Assembly (NCBI GenBank): GCA_036971475.1
Contig: JBAIZL010000003.1
Location: 54,915,842 to 54,979,841, forward strand
Direction: 5' to 3'
Origin: Prosapia bicincta
Lineage: Eukaryota; Arthropoda; Insecta; Hemiptera; Cercopidae
DNA: 64,000 nucleotides
Below the pieces are notes generated by a model. That model made no database searches, was not told the origin of the DNA, and saw only the letters and a program-made list of their open reading frames with translations. Positions within the stretch are counted from its first letter, which is position 1, and each line of letters opens with the position of its first letter. Shown here piece after piece: positions 48,537 through 59,919 of this stretch. Position numbers and translations under genes: made by a program.

Positions 48537-49170
48537 GGGGTAATTATTAAGATCAGTCAACACTACCATTCTGATTGGCAAAATTTATTATTTCTGGACT
48601 ATTTGATTATGATGAACACGAATCTGAAATATATTTTTAATGGCAAACATAAATTAACCTAACCTAAACTGACGTAGGTGTTTACTATCGCTCTGATCCC
48701 GTAAAATTTTGTATTCTTATCCAAAAGGCGCAAATCTTAGTGGCAAACCTGAAGTCAAGAGATCTGAAAGATACTTTCTGATTGGCCGAGAGATGGCGCC
48801 TGACTTTAAACCAAAAAATCGTGTATTTGTAAAATTGTGTATGTGTGACAGATCTTACTATAAATTATTTTTTGAAGCCTGTTTGTTCGATGAAAAGCAG
48901 GTTATTGAGGCTTAATGTTCACATGTGCTCCCAATGGAAAGTGTGGGTGGTCAGTTCGTTTTTAGAACGAACCAAAGTGAACATAAACCAAAACAATGCA
49001 ATATCAATTTTGTACCCATCAAAATACCACTAAGGTAAGCACCTAGGTTAGGTTAATTTATTTTTGCCATTAAAAATAATTTCATATTCATGTTCAGCAT
49101 GGTCAAATTGACCAGGAAAAAAAAATTTTGCTGATCAGAGTGGTAGTCGCTGGTTTTAGTAATTTACCCT
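48537..49170. mobile_element. Foldback MITE, relative of 43903-44313, with foreign insert
   Basis: Ends GGGGTAATTATTAAGATCAG and, in reverse, GGGTAAATTACTAAAACCAG. The arms match those at 43903-44313. The second arm copy is cut after GGTGTTTACTATCGCTCTGA and about 335 bp of unrelated sequence (48699-49035) takes its place. Confidence 0.75.
48709..48915 (+). CDS. Unrecognised 68-codon ORF inside a MITE
   Basis: It begins MYSYPKGANLSGKPEVK and ends FDEKQVIEA. It is lysine-rich and not low-complexity, with a GC content higher than the surroundings. It could be a fragment captured from a gene or exon. I do not recognise it, and there is no second copy in the window. Confidence 0.2.
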   Translation: MYSYPKGANLSGKPEVKRSERYFLIGREMAPDFKPKNRVFVKLCMCDRSYYKLFFEACLFDEKQVIEA

Positions 49171-49320
49171 TTCTTGATATTGAGGACGGCCAACTATGGG
49201 ACACATCTCTCGAAATGGCCGTCCTTATTAATAAAAAAGCAAGTGTAACATACTAACATATGTTCAAGTGTTTTCAGTTAAAAGTAGTAGCTCAAGTAGA
49301 TGGAATCAAAAAATAATAAG

Positions 49321-51289
49321 TATATAAGAAATGCTCTCTTGTAAACAGCATAATTTAATCACTGACGAGGGCTCGCTAGTAAACAGTAGTTTTATCACTG
49401 AAGAGGGCAACATGGTTAGGATCAATAAAAATTGTGTTTTTAGAATGGTATTTACAAGTGTTCATTTCTTAAACATATGTGAAAATGAAAAAAATTGAAG
49501 TAAGGTTATAAGTTATCTAGTAGTATGAATTTCCCTAATATTTTAGTTTAGGTAATAAATTCAGAATTTGAAACAGTCTGGAAAAGCATGTGAACGTTTT
49601 TCACTTGTTCATTAATAGGTACATACATGAATACACTCTGATATTCCGAAACTATTATTTGGACTAAACTAAATAGTCTAAAGTAATGATTTATTTACAA
49701 TCACATCTAATCTTGCAAATCCTTGCTTAATTTTACTAAGAAAAATAAAACTAATTGTCTCCTGAAAACAAAGGAAATTGAGACTGTAGTCAGTTTCCAG
49801 AATTTATTACTAATCTAAATTAAAAACAGTTGTATAGAAATAAAATTAAACCTACAAAATCCTAGTAATGTTAAATTTCAGTTTCAAGGTTACCTTGTCA
49901 GTCTGTGTACCATATAACGGTGAACTACTTTCATTTACACTTTATGATTTTGTTTAGTTAAGACGTAGTACGAATTTCAAACTAAATTAGGAAAATCAGA
50001 ATATGACTGAAAAAATCAAATTGTAAATTACATAATATGAAGTTTTTCAAACATCTGACAGCTAACTGGTGATTTGCTTTCAGAGAACACAATTATTTTT
50101 GTAAATAAGACGGTAATCTGTGACTACAGATTATACAAGTAATAAATTTAGATAATGTATACAAAATGTAACAATTTTTGTGAAGATCAAATCTATTGAA
50201 TAATATTAACTTTGATATCATAAATCAATATCAGAAATATTTTAAACTGGGTTTCTCGTAAGAGACAGAATAAATAATTTACTTTACTTTTTATTTATAA
50301 CTTCAACCTGACATAATTTACACTTATCAACTTTATCATAATATAATGAGTGAACACCTATAGTTACACTCACTTTCGTCGAAACGGCTGTTCTCTTTTA
50401 TATAAAAAAAAGAGTTCCTGCTATAGGCAAATTTTCACTTATTATATTATATTAAAATGTATAACATATATTACTCTTAAGAACCCACGTCCAATCTAGT
50501 AAGCTGTATATCTCCATATTTATTAAGCGCCATTTTTACTTTCAGTGTTTTAGTAGTGTTTGGAATAAAGTTTATAAGTTATAAAATGTTTTAGGTATAT
50601 AATTTAATTTATACTGTTGGTAAGTTATAAACATTCTTTTTATATTGTATTTCAATCTGTTGTTTCACTATACAAAATTCTTTACTGGTTTATGGATGAG
50701 GTTATATTTATTTTAAAACTGAAATTGTAAAGTTTGGTTTACAGCTACTTGATACAAAACAATTATTCCAACAACATGCATTTTAACAAAATACTATTTT
50801 ATGTAAAGCTTATATTTACTACTTACTACAATGTTAGTCGTATAATATATTATTGGCTTATTATTTTAGCAAAGAAAACCACTACTTTTATGAGTAAGTG
50901 AAAGACAAGTTTATATTTTATAAATACCTTTAATTTAATGTTTTTTTAGCCTTAAAAGTACTATTTCAGAATTTCACCTGAAAACAGACTAATGATATAT
51001 TTTTGTTTTACTTTTAACTATTTAGGAAGCATTAAAAAATAGTATTCACTTTGATTAAATAAAGGAACAGATATAAATGCTTATATTTATTAACATTACA
51101 ATCTATAATTGCGGATATATTTCTTAATTTAGTGTATAGAAAAATTGTTCAAACAACTGACAACATTTTCTTCTTTTTTTTACAATTACAAATATATACA
51201 TGAAAATTTAAAAAAACTACTTATGTATTAGCTGATGCTACAATTTAATCAAACACTCCTCTTTGAGTACTTTTGGAATTAAGTATTAA
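49321..51289. other. AT-rich region
   Basis: No coding or repeat is recognised apart from a possible PLE tail scrap around 50370-50450 (CTGCTATAGGCAAA). 50500-50545 contains AAGCGCCATTTTTAC; on the minus strand this could be a transcription start region for the UMAD1-like gene, but there is no other support. Confidence 0.35.
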
Positions 51290-51901
51290 AACAGTCCTTG
51301 CTCAAGTGGTTTGGTAGAAATATATGCTACATGATCTCTACTGTTTACTGTCTTATCAATATATTTTCTCTTATTCCAATGACTTTCACTTGGCTTACTG
51401 CATCCGAGATCTGACCTCCCAATCTAGGTAAGTCCATTCGTTGTTGTTTTTCCTTATCCAGAAAGTGGCCCTTCGCCATAGTAAATGTTTTGTGTCTACA
51501 TATTGTGCACTTGTTGGTTTCCAATATCTTTATTTTCTTGGAGTGTTCTATTTACCTCAAACAGCTGAAACGTATACAGTTGTTCGGGCTTACTACAAGG
51601 TTATTCTTTGCCATATTACTGGTGATATTAAGATTTTTCCACCATACGTCAAATGAGGTATTATTTGTTTTATACATATCATTAAGGTCCATTTAGCTCC
51701 TGCCAGTTTCCATAAAGTCCTTGATTTATTTACATTAGATGATACACTTTCAACATGTGCTCTAAATGTAAGCTTACTATACATTCTACTTCTCAAATGT
51801 GTTATCTCTACACATATATGGATAAAATTGTTGTTAATATTATTTGATTCCACGTTCACTTGAGTTACTAGTTTTTCACATATAAAAACATATAAAAGCA
51901 C
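51290..51901 (-). pseudogene. Non-LTR retrotransposon, C-terminal part
   Basis: On the minus strand, 51593-51901 reads LRSRMYSKLTFRAHVESVSS, then LWKLAGAKWTL and IIPHLTYGGKILIS, the post-RT region of Jockey/CR1-like LINE proteins (family pattern KLTF..H...V......L.. LAG..WG ... YK.YVRP.L.YG). Further downstream, 51410-51590 is consistent with the eroded C-terminus. It is the continuation of the LINE at 53150-55000, from which it is separated by inserted PLE copies. Confidence 0.75.
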
Positions 51902-52230
51902 TCTCCATCAATACCCAATCAAACTTTGGTGAACATTTCATGACCACAAACCACAAATACAAAAAAATAACATCAAACCTACTAATTCTCTACAAATAAA
52001 ACAAAAATACCATTGTTACAAAATAAGACAATAAGAACTATACAAACTACACCCAATACACATACTTAACACACAATAACATTATAACTCACATATACTT
52101 TTTGATATTATAACCCCCAATACTCTTTAAAAATATATCAATTGGCCCTATCTTACCCCACCCCTACCCTAACACATCCAAGAGGTCAGTTACGGTCTGA
52201 GTTGAAAACGGCTACTCCCAAAAAGTAAGT
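51902..52230 (+). pseudogene. PLE fragment, end of GIY-YIG domain and 3' tail
   Basis: Eroded frames match the C-terminal part of the PLE endonuclease seen at 52440-52858 (NFGEHFMTTNHKYKKITSN versus NFADHLNYTKHDYIDITSN). It ends in the PLE tail GTCAGTTACGGTCTGAGTTG and AGTAAGTGCTACTATAGGCA. Confidence 0.75.
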
Positions 52231-52407
52231 GCTACTATAGGCAAATGTAACATACTAACATATGTTCATGTCTAAACACTTTTAAGTGTTTATAAACTTG
52301 CCTATAGTAGCACTTACTTATGTTTGTTGAGGACGTCTGTTTCGGGAGATGTGTCCCTTTGTCAACTCAGACCGTAACTGATCTCAAGGTTTACGTAGGT
52401 TAGGAGG
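52205..52407 (-). repeat. Facing PLE tails forming a palindrome
   Basis: The tail AAGTGCTACTATAGGCAAAT at about 52226-52245 faces its inverse at 52293-52312. The minus-strand tail continues to 52407 with the hammerhead-like region (stem GGGA/TCCC, then GAA, then ACAGACGT, a decayed palindrome). Confidence 0.7.
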
Positions 52408-52985
52408 CTACTTCACACACAACACTCTCAATAAACAATTTAAACCCAACAACAAAATTGATGACATTTACAACACCACTGGAGTTTACAAACTAACTTG
52501 CAGTTCGTGCCCCAGTTTTTACATAAGCCAAACAGGGAGGTCCTTCTACATACGTTACCAAGAACATATAAAATCACTAAAAAACAATAACTACCAATCA
52601 AACTTCGCCGATCATCTCAACTACACAAAACATGACTACATAGACATAACATCTAACCTACAAATTCTTCATAAACAACACAGAAATAACCGACCCTACA
52701 CAACCGAACAATACGAAATATACAGACACTTGGAACTACACCCTACACACATACTCAACACACAATTACATTACAACTCACACGCACGTTTTGACATAAC
52801 TCCTAATACTCACAAAATACACCCATACCACCATAATATCCCGCCCAAACCCTAACACCCTAACCTACGTAAACCTTGAGATCAGTTACGGTCTGAGTTG
52901 ACACAGGGACACATCTCCCGAAACGGCCGTCCTCAACAAACATAAGTAAGTGCTACTATAAGCAAGTTTATAAACATTTAAAAGT
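52408..52985 (+). pseudogene. PLE fragment with GIY-YIG endonuclease domain
   Basis: One open frame from about 52450 to 52855 reads DDIYNTTGVYKLTCSSCPSF, then YISQTGRSFYIRYQEH and NFADHLNYTKHDYIDITSN. GVY...YIS is the GIY-YIG pair, with the second Gly changed to Ser; the Arg in YIRYQEH is the conserved catalytic-site Arg of the family. This is the endonuclease that Penelope-like elements carry after the reverse transcriptase. The RT is missing on the 5' side. The tail (52865-52985) includes ACACATCTCCCGAAACGG and the palindrome ACGGCCGT. Confidence 0.85.
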
Positions 52986-53149
52986 GTTTAGTGATAACTA
53001 GTAGCTCACGTGAAGATGGAATCAACAAATATATATGTTCGTGTATTTTTAGTGATTGGTGTTAATCTTCGAACTGTTATCCTTGGTTTGAGTTTTGAGT
53101 GAGAAAAGCTAATAACATGTTTTTTGATTGTTTATAATTATGTTGTTAG

Positions 53150-55000
53150 AATTACTCCATAGTTAGAACTGTATCTCCCATAGCCTCATTTAGTCCATTA
53201 TCTCAAACATTCTCTTATTTTAATTTTCATTCCATATAACTATGTCAACAGCTTACATGCCACAATTAACCGTCTGTGATCTTATTCCCTTCAGAAGGTT
53301 ATTAATATAGATATTAAATAGAATTGGGCTAAATGCCACTCCCTGAGGCAGTTATGCTTAAGTTTGCTTACATGTCAAAGTGTTAGTCTGTCATTTTGTT
53401 CTAACCAACGATGAATCAGAAATGTCTTCAGTCAAGTGAACATATTTCATCCTATCTGCATTCCCAGACGTTTTCTTAAAAGTCTTATTCTCCATACTGT
53501 ATCATAGGCTTCTTTGAAGTTAATAAAACTGCTGTTACAGATTTATTTTCATTAAATAAATATTTAATACTTTACGTTAGTTTTGTAACCAGGTGCATTG
53601 TAGTACAGCCTGACCACAATTTGGTTTAATTTGAGTGAAGCAGTTAGTTCTTCTCAAAGTAGACTGAATTCTTGTTGCTACCATTCTTTTTATAGTTTTA
53701 GCTTCAATTGAAGTTTAAAAAATTGGTATGTAACTTGCTATTTCCATCCCAGACGTTTTAGGCTTTAAATGGCCCAATGTAGATTTCTTCCTACTGTTTC
53801 TGCTTTTACCAGTCTACAACATGTTAAAAATATTTAGCAGCATGCTTTTTGATTTTTGATAAAGTGCTTTATGAATTCAGGATGGACACCTCTACGTGAA
53901 ATCTTATTTCCTTTAAGTTTATAGATTATTGATGGCTTTGTCCAGTTCTACCTGACTTTTATTCCTTGACAAAGTAGTCTGTCCTTGTTCTTCGATTCTG
54001 TCTTCTCACATATTTATCCTCCACCAAATTCAGTTTTTGCTTTCCCTGGAAAGAGTATGGATTTCTTTGTAGTGAGTGTTAATTTTCAGCAATTTCATGA
54101 TCTGAAAAAGACCCTTTGGCCATTGTTTTAGTGGGATTATTAGGGTTTTTCATTACATCTGTTGGTAAGGGAATTAATATGTTTATGAACCTTTGAGCTG
54201 TGTGTTCTATAGTCAAGTCTTGTAATAAACCGTATAAGCACTTGTCTTTTGGCTATCCAACATTTTTTAGTGTAAAATGCATTAGCCTTCCTCCAATCCC
54301 TTACTTTCACAGAATCCTGAGTTTCATCTGGTTGGTTTTTTTCTATTATGCTTTAGTCTCATGATTTTAGGTGCCCAAAAAAGGTTTCTAGTTTCTAAGT
54401 CTTCTTTTGGTATCCACTGCTGTTTGGCTGCTTTACCAATCATAGTACATAATTGCCCTATTCATTCTTTGGTAAGTTAAACATTTCAGTCTACAAATTT
54501 TGTCCTCGATTTGATTCTCAAATTCCTTCCACTTGGCCCTTTAAGAATTCCAAGTTTTACAATCTTGACTATGTCCATACAGTTGTTTGTTTTAACCCAG
54601 TGTGGTACTTATGATTATGGATCTATGGTCCCTGCTTTCATTTGCAATCACATGTTTTTTGGTCCTTTGTGTCATAAAAAAGCTCAAATGTTAGAGAATC
54701 CAGAAAGTTCTTCACTTCTCTTCCTAATGGATTTACATCAGCGCCTTGAATAGGCATTAAAATGCCCTGTTATAATTGTTTTGTCTTGAGTTCCAATGAG
54801 ATCCATAATCAGCCTGGTTTTTTTTTGGTGCACTATAAACTCCATCAATGTTAATTTTTGTTCCTTCGTTCCATACTGTATTTCTTACTATTTTAGAAGG
54901 GCCAGCACTTGCCGTGTCCTTAACAATCTTAAACTCAGATGTAAAATCCTCTCTAATACCCATCAAAATACCACTAGCAACCTGCCTAGATTTATGCAGA
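53150..55000 (-). pseudogene. Non-LTR retrotransposon, endonuclease and RT parts
   Basis: Read on the minus strand from 54966: KIVRNTVWNEGTKINIDGVY (54860-54920), then after a frameshift IIITGHFNAYSRR (about 54740-54785), the GDFNAxH motif of APE endonucleases with Asp changed. RT motifs follow lower down: FINFKEAYDTVWR near 53500-53540 (motif A, F-x-D-x-Y-D eroded) and GVAFSPILFNIYINNLL near 53290-53345 (motif B). Many stops and frameshifts. The order EN-RT and the motifs fit a Jockey/CR1-like LINE. Its C-terminal part lies at 51290-51901, beyond inserted PLEs. Confidence 0.8.
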
Positions 55001-55120
55001 CAATTTTATAGTTCTTCATTTATAATAAGTAATTTTGTTTTCCATTATTACCATAATAGGTTTACTGATGTGGTCAACCAGTTTAAATTCAATTTACAAG
55101 GCTTTCTTGAAGTATTTTGA

Positions 55121-55675
55121 TTCAGTGAAATGTCAAAACAAGTACCATAAAACTAATCGAATGACAATTAAGTAATGAAAATACCGGGAATTTTTACTTA
55201 TAGGTCAAATTTTATAAGCTGGCACTTGACTCTTAGGTAGAAATTGTATATTAGTCATCTATAAAACATCAGCCACTGTCCTCATCCTTTGCCCGTCTAA
55301 TACCCGACCTAACTCTTTGATAATCCTATTAGCACGCTTCCGTGACCACCCTATTTTCATTTATTGTTATTTTTACTATACATTAAAAAGTATTAATAAG
55401 TAACAAAATAACAAGTCAACCCTATGAGTCAGCAAGCACCTCAACCTCATCCAAAAATGACTGGCAAGCACCTCATCCTCTCCTTGTCCTTGGACTCTTG
55501 GCAAGGCCCGCAGCCCCCAAGTGCCAGCTTAGAAAATTTTACCTATACCTGGTACTGAAAATGTTAATACTGCATAAACTTTAATCTGTAGGCTGTATTA
55601 CTTGTAAATAATATTAGCTATTAACACATATATGGACAAATTGGTGTATAGTAAATAATGTTTTTTTTCTTTTTT
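55121..55675. other. Unassigned sequence
   Basis: A poly-T run at 55662-55683. Otherwise no feature is recognised. Confidence 0.45.
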
Positions 55676-55689
55676 TTTTTTTTTAGAGT

Positions 55690-55905
55690 AGTTGAGAAAT
55701 TAAATTGACAACTTCACTACTTCTAATTTTACATCTCTATGAGTAGAACACACATGGTCAAAGATTTGAGTCCGTCTTCGCTCGTACTGTTCCTCAGTTT
55801 TAATCTTTTCAACATACTAAAACGTCTTTCAGGCTTTGATGTTCCAGCTGGTATAGTTCTAGCAATTTTTTTAGCTTTATATGTTTCAAAAAACGTATCT
55901 TAAAA
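55690..55905 (-). pseudogene. hAT transposase C-terminus (zf-MYM/DUF4371 type)
   Basis: The minus strand reads TIPAGTSKPERRFSMLKRLK followed by LRNSTSEDGLKSLTMCVLL, the conserved C-terminal dimerisation segment (family pattern P.S.A..ERSFS.LKRIK...RS...E.L..L). It is probably the 3' end of the element whose middle is at 56790-57450. Confidence 0.7.
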
Positions 55906-56284
55906 AACAATGTTCAACAAAAAATGTCAAAGTTCACCAACAAAACAATACTCTTAAATGAATCATTTTAATAAAGTACAATCAGTTAATTGATCAACTT
56001 TTCCACTATAATAAATGCGTTGTAATATGGAGAAAATGTGTTGACTGGAGCAACTAAATATTTCTCCATGAAAAGAAACATTTTTGGGTTAACAACTGAA
56101 TAACTATGTAATATTTTAGAATTTCAAAATCGATTATATCATTTGATTCACAATAATATCATACTTATTTTTCAGTAGCGCGCAAATTCTGTTTACATCT
56201 ATTATTTAGGGGATGGAAGCTCTTATTTCACTAGCTTTAGTAGTTTGTTATTTTTGTTTGCAAATTATTAATAGATATTATTGT

Positions 56285-56690
56285 TAGATTAGTGCCCCAG
56301 TTTTTACATAGGCCAGACAAGAGGTCCTTCTACAAACGTTATCAAGAACATATAAAAGCACTAACAAACAATAACTACCAATCAAACTTCGCTGATCATC
56401 TTATCTCCACAAAACATGACTACATAGACATAACATCTTACAACTCACACAGACATTTTGACAATATAACTCCTAATAATCCCAAAATACACCCACACCA
56501 CCATAATATCCCACCCCACCCTAACACCTTAACCTACGTAAATTTTGAGATCAGTTACGGTCTGAGTTGACAATGAGACACATCTCCAGAAACGGCCGTC
56601 CTCAACAAATATAAGTGCTACTATAGGCAAGTTTATTAATATTTACAAGTGTTAGTGAGAACTAGTAGCTCACATGAAGATGGAATCAAC
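56285..56690 (+). pseudogene. PLE fragment inserted in the hAT
   Basis: The frame 56292-56570 reads KRSFYKRYQEHIKALTNNNY and FADHLISTKHDYIDITS, the GIY-YIG domain truncated at both ends and with an internal deletion. The PLE tail follows (AACGGCCGTCCTCAACAAAT, GTGCTACTATAGGCAAGTTT). Confidence 0.8.
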
Positions 56691-56789
56691 AAATATATTG
56701 ATAGATGTTACCAATAAATTGTTAGCTCCGTGCATTTGGATAGTGTAACTCAAACTATAAATGTGTTTTGTTATATCACGGAGAACCAT

Positions 56790-57450
56790 TTTTAAAAATG
56801 TAAGAACTGATCATTTTAAAGTAAACTTTTCAGCCCAAAAGCGTTCCTTGCAGTAGTATCATCTCAGAGGTCTTTATTTTCGGTTTTCTCAAAATACATG
56901 ATCAATTCGCTTTTTAAATCCCTAATGTTGCTAACAAATTGAATCTAGAAGCTACTTAGTGTTTGAGAAGCAGCAGTCATTAGTCTTTTATTTCAAATTG
57001 AATATAGCAAGTACATCAATTCATTTCAGGTATGAGAAAAATAATCAAACCCCACTAATGTTGGGATAAAACAATCACACCGATATTATGGTTTTCAGTC
57101 AAGCATTCTTAATATCTAAATATATGATCAGTATAACAACATGCATATTTTGCATTTTGAATTTAAATTTCAACAAAGGCAGGGCTCCTCCCTGTTGACC
57201 ATTTGTTACAGCAGCACTATCGAATGCCAAAGGAATAAATTTCTGATTGAATTTAAAAGTGTCGCAAATCAGCTTTTATAATTTCAGAAAGTCTATTAGC
57301 TTTTCATTGTGGACTTCTACAAATGTAACAAATCTTTCAAATGGTGAACAACCTTTAAAAATACACAAAATAGTTATAAATTGTCTTACTCAAGATAAAT
57401 CAGTAGTTTCAAATTTTTGAACAGAAACCAAATCTGTATTATTTATACAA
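56790..57450 (-). pseudogene. hAT transposase middle part (DUF4371-like)
   Basis: On the minus strand: CSPFERFVTFVEVHNEKLID, then FNQKFIPLAFDSAAVTNGQQ and GGALPLLKFKFKMQNMHVV. This matches the 'FVEVHN ... AYDGAAVMSG' region of ZMYM1/ZNF862-like hAT transposases. Scattered stops. The C-terminus is displaced to 55690-55905 by a PLE insertion. Confidence 0.7.
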
Positions 57451-57452
57451 TT

Positions 57453-57585
57453 TCAATTTCTTCTATTTGTTTACACTTGCCTTATAGGCCTATATATCTT
57501 GTCCAAATTTTTAATTGTTAATAAAATACTTTTTATTCATCCATTTAAGTTCAAGTACATTTTTTTAAATTCTTGAATTTTGTAG
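57453..57585 (+). repeat. Truncated short-TIR repeat (copy M7)
   Basis: Starts CAATTTCTTCTATTTGTTTA and includes TATAGGCCTATATATCTTGT; cut off at about 57585 by a PLE tail. Confidence 0.7.
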
Positions 57586-57985
57586 TACATTACGTTCGGT
57601 GAATCTTAATTAAGCACTTAAACAATAGTTTATGACTATTTTGAACTTTAAATTTTGTAAATTTGTTAAAACTTACTGAGATAGAACGTTTTCGATTACT
57701 ATGTGGCGATCTTCATCATTGTCTTCTGCTTGGAGATGTCGGGTCAAGCGGTGACAGTTTTAAAGGCAGGTTTTCGATAGTATCAAAGAGCATGTGTGAT
57801 TTGTATTGTGTTTGTTCGTTTAATATGTTTGAACTTTGTGTTTTGTGTGTCTGTAAATTTCATGTTCTTCTAGTGTGTTGGGATGTTGTCCTTTTTTGTT
57901 GATGTGTAGGATATCTTGGTTATGGTAAATGTCTGTGTATTTATGTCTTGTTACTTTTATGTGATTGTAAAATTTTGAGTTGGGC
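57586..57985 (-). pseudogene. PLE fragment: end of GIY-YIG domain plus hammerhead-bearing tail
   Basis: On the minus strand FYNHIKVTRHKYTDIYHNQD, EEHEIYRHTKHKVQTY and, after a stop, NKHNTNHTCSL are the C-terminal half of a GIY-YIG endonuclease of a different PLE subfamily. Directly downstream comes TGATGA, A, stem GATCG/TAATC, GAA, palindrome AACGTT, C, and then the same tail as in 3797-3890 (TAAGTTTTAACAAATTTAC). This fragment physically links the hammerhead-like motif to a PLE coding end. Confidence 0.8.
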
Positions 57986-58115
57986 ATTGGACAAACAGGT
58001 CGCAGCTTTAAACATAGGGTCGAGGAACACAAACAGAACACCAACTCAACATTTTACAATCACATAAAAAAAACAGGACCCAAATACACACACATGTATC
58101 ATGTTACATTTTTTA
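57986..58115 (+). pseudogene. Inverted PLE GIY-YIG fragment
   Basis: The plus strand reads GQTGRSFKHRVEEHKQNTNS followed by TFYNHIKKTGPKYTHMYHV. It is an inverted copy of part of the neighbouring minus-strand fragment (TTTTACAATCACATAAAA on both arms), so the two form a head-to-head pair in coding sequence. Confidence 0.75.
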
Positions 58116-58164
58116 TTTTGTCTATTAGATTTAGGCTATTTTTTATGCTACAATGATTATTAAA

Positions 58165-59350
58165 TTTCACCATAGCTAGCATCTTAGCAGAAATATTCAT
58201 ACACCATATTGAACAAAACCACATTTTACACAACAATAAATACTCAGATAACATAATTTACTGGTACAGATACGTCGACATTATAACATTATATAAAGGC
58301 AACACACGCAGAGCACACATATTTCTAAAACACCTTAATTCCATACACCCAAACTAACATACACCATCGAAACAGAACAACAAAGCTCCCTCAACTTCTT
58401 AGACCTTACAATTAAACGAACAGACAAACAAAACACATAAATTCAACATATACCGAAAACCCACTAATACTAATACGACCATACACAGTTCCTCAAACCA
58501 CCCACACCAACATAAACTAGCTGCTTACAACACCATGATATATTGCCTGCTTAAAACACCGTTAGACAAAGATGAATACTACCAGGAGTTAAACACCATA
58601 AAATATGTAGCACAAACGAACGGATACAACCCAACAATGATTGATAAATTATACAACCGCCTAAAAAATAAACATAATAACCCAAATACAAACACACAAG
58701 ATGACAATTCCATAAAATACTTATCAATACCATACAGATCATCCAAAACTCACAATCTAACTAACACTACGAAAATACAACTACAAAATAGCTTACTCCA
58801 CACACAACACTCTCAACAAACAATTTAAACCCAACAACAATATCAACGACATTTACAATACCACTGGAGTTTACAAACTAACTTGCAGTTCATGCCCCAG
58901 TTTTTACATAGGTGAGACAGGGAGGTCATTCTACACACGTTACCAAGAACTTATAAAAGCACTAAAATACAATAACTACCAATCAAACTTCGCCGATCAT
59001 CTCAACTCCACAAAACATGACTACATAGACATAACATCTAACCTACAAATTCTTCATAAACAACACAGAAATAACCAACGCTGTACAACCGAACAATACC
59101 AAATATACAGGCACTTCAAACTACACCCTACAGGCATACTCAATACACAATTACATTACAACTCACACACACTTTTTGACATAACTCCTAATACACACAA
59201 AATACACCCACATCACCAAAATATCCCACCCCCACCCTAAACTATGTAAACCTTGAGATCAGTTACGGTCTGAGTTGACAATGAGACACATCTCTCGAAA
59301 CGGCCGTCCTCAACAAGCAAAGTAAGTGCTACTATAGGCAAGTTTAAAAC
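58165..59350 (+). pseudogene. Longest PLE copy: RT, GIY-YIG, 3' tail
   Basis: The RT part (58170-58830) reads NIIYWYRYVDIITLYKG, the YVDD catalytic box with one Asp lost, then FNIYRKPTNTNTTIHSSSNH, the PLE post-catalytic region, and LDKDEYYQELNTIKYVAQTN. After a frame change GIY-YIG follows (58850-59200): NTTGVYKLTCSSCPSFYIGE, TRYQELIKAL and FADHLNSTKHDYIDITSN. The order RT then GIY-YIG is diagnostic for Penelope-like elements. The tail (59240-59350) has stem GAGA/TCTC, GAA, palindrome ACGGCCGT, C, with TGAG before the core able to pair with CTCA after it. Several stops and frameshifts make it dead. Confidence 0.88.
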
Positions 59351-59919
59351 ATTTAAAATTGTTTAGTGAGTATAAACTGGGAAATAGTTTTATATTTACA
59401 TGTGTAAATAATTATCAGCGTGGTATCATATTTATTTCAACTAAAGTCATTCAAAACTCGTTAGACTTAGAGAATTATTTTGTTGACTGAAAGAAGCATA
59501 TGTTTATCCAAAGGTTATCTTCGATAAAAAATATTCAATACATTTGGACATCGCATCGATAGATATATGTACTTTTTTGCATCCTGGTATCCATTCCAAT
59601 ACTTTGACACTTTTCGCCTTTCTACAAGCACATCTGTAACACATAAAGAATAAGTTGAAAGGATAAGATTGTAGAAAATATACCTTAAAGGGGATTGGTG
59701 TTGGTTAGATATAAAATTATAGAATTGTGGAAATGACAGTGTGCAAATCAAAAGGTGTTGGTTAACACAATATGACGATACTTTATACTGATATCTATGT
59801 TGATTTATGTAGGATTCGAGAAGTCATTAAACATTCTCTGGTGGTTTTTGTTTTTTAAAAATGAGATTTGTTAAATAATTCAAGAATAGTTTATTGCTGA
59901 ATAAGACATGTTTCTTTTA
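59351..59919. other. Unassigned sequence with a possible minus-strand exon
   Basis: On the minus strand, a splice-acceptor-like TTTATGTGTTACAG at about 59640 opens an exon-like frame reading CRKAKSVKVLEWIPGCKKVH and ISIDAMSKCIEYFLSKITFG before a stop near 59510. No family is recognised. Confidence 0.25.

Larger units (their letters stand above)
48480..49320. mobile_element. Two facing PLE tails split by a MITE
   Basis: 48480-48536 is a minus-strand PLE 3' tail (AACATATGTTAGTATGTTGC and AGTAGCACTTACTT). 49185-49320 is a plus-strand tail, with ACACATCTCTCGAAATGGCC and AACATACTAACATATGTTCA. The MITE at 48537-49170 sits between them. Confidence 0.65.

Noticed and set aside
51441..51696. Plus-strand ORFs of 68-71 codons
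   Set aside because: They are antisense to the LINE C-terminal region on the minus strand. The same holds for 54511-55120 against the LINE endonuclease.
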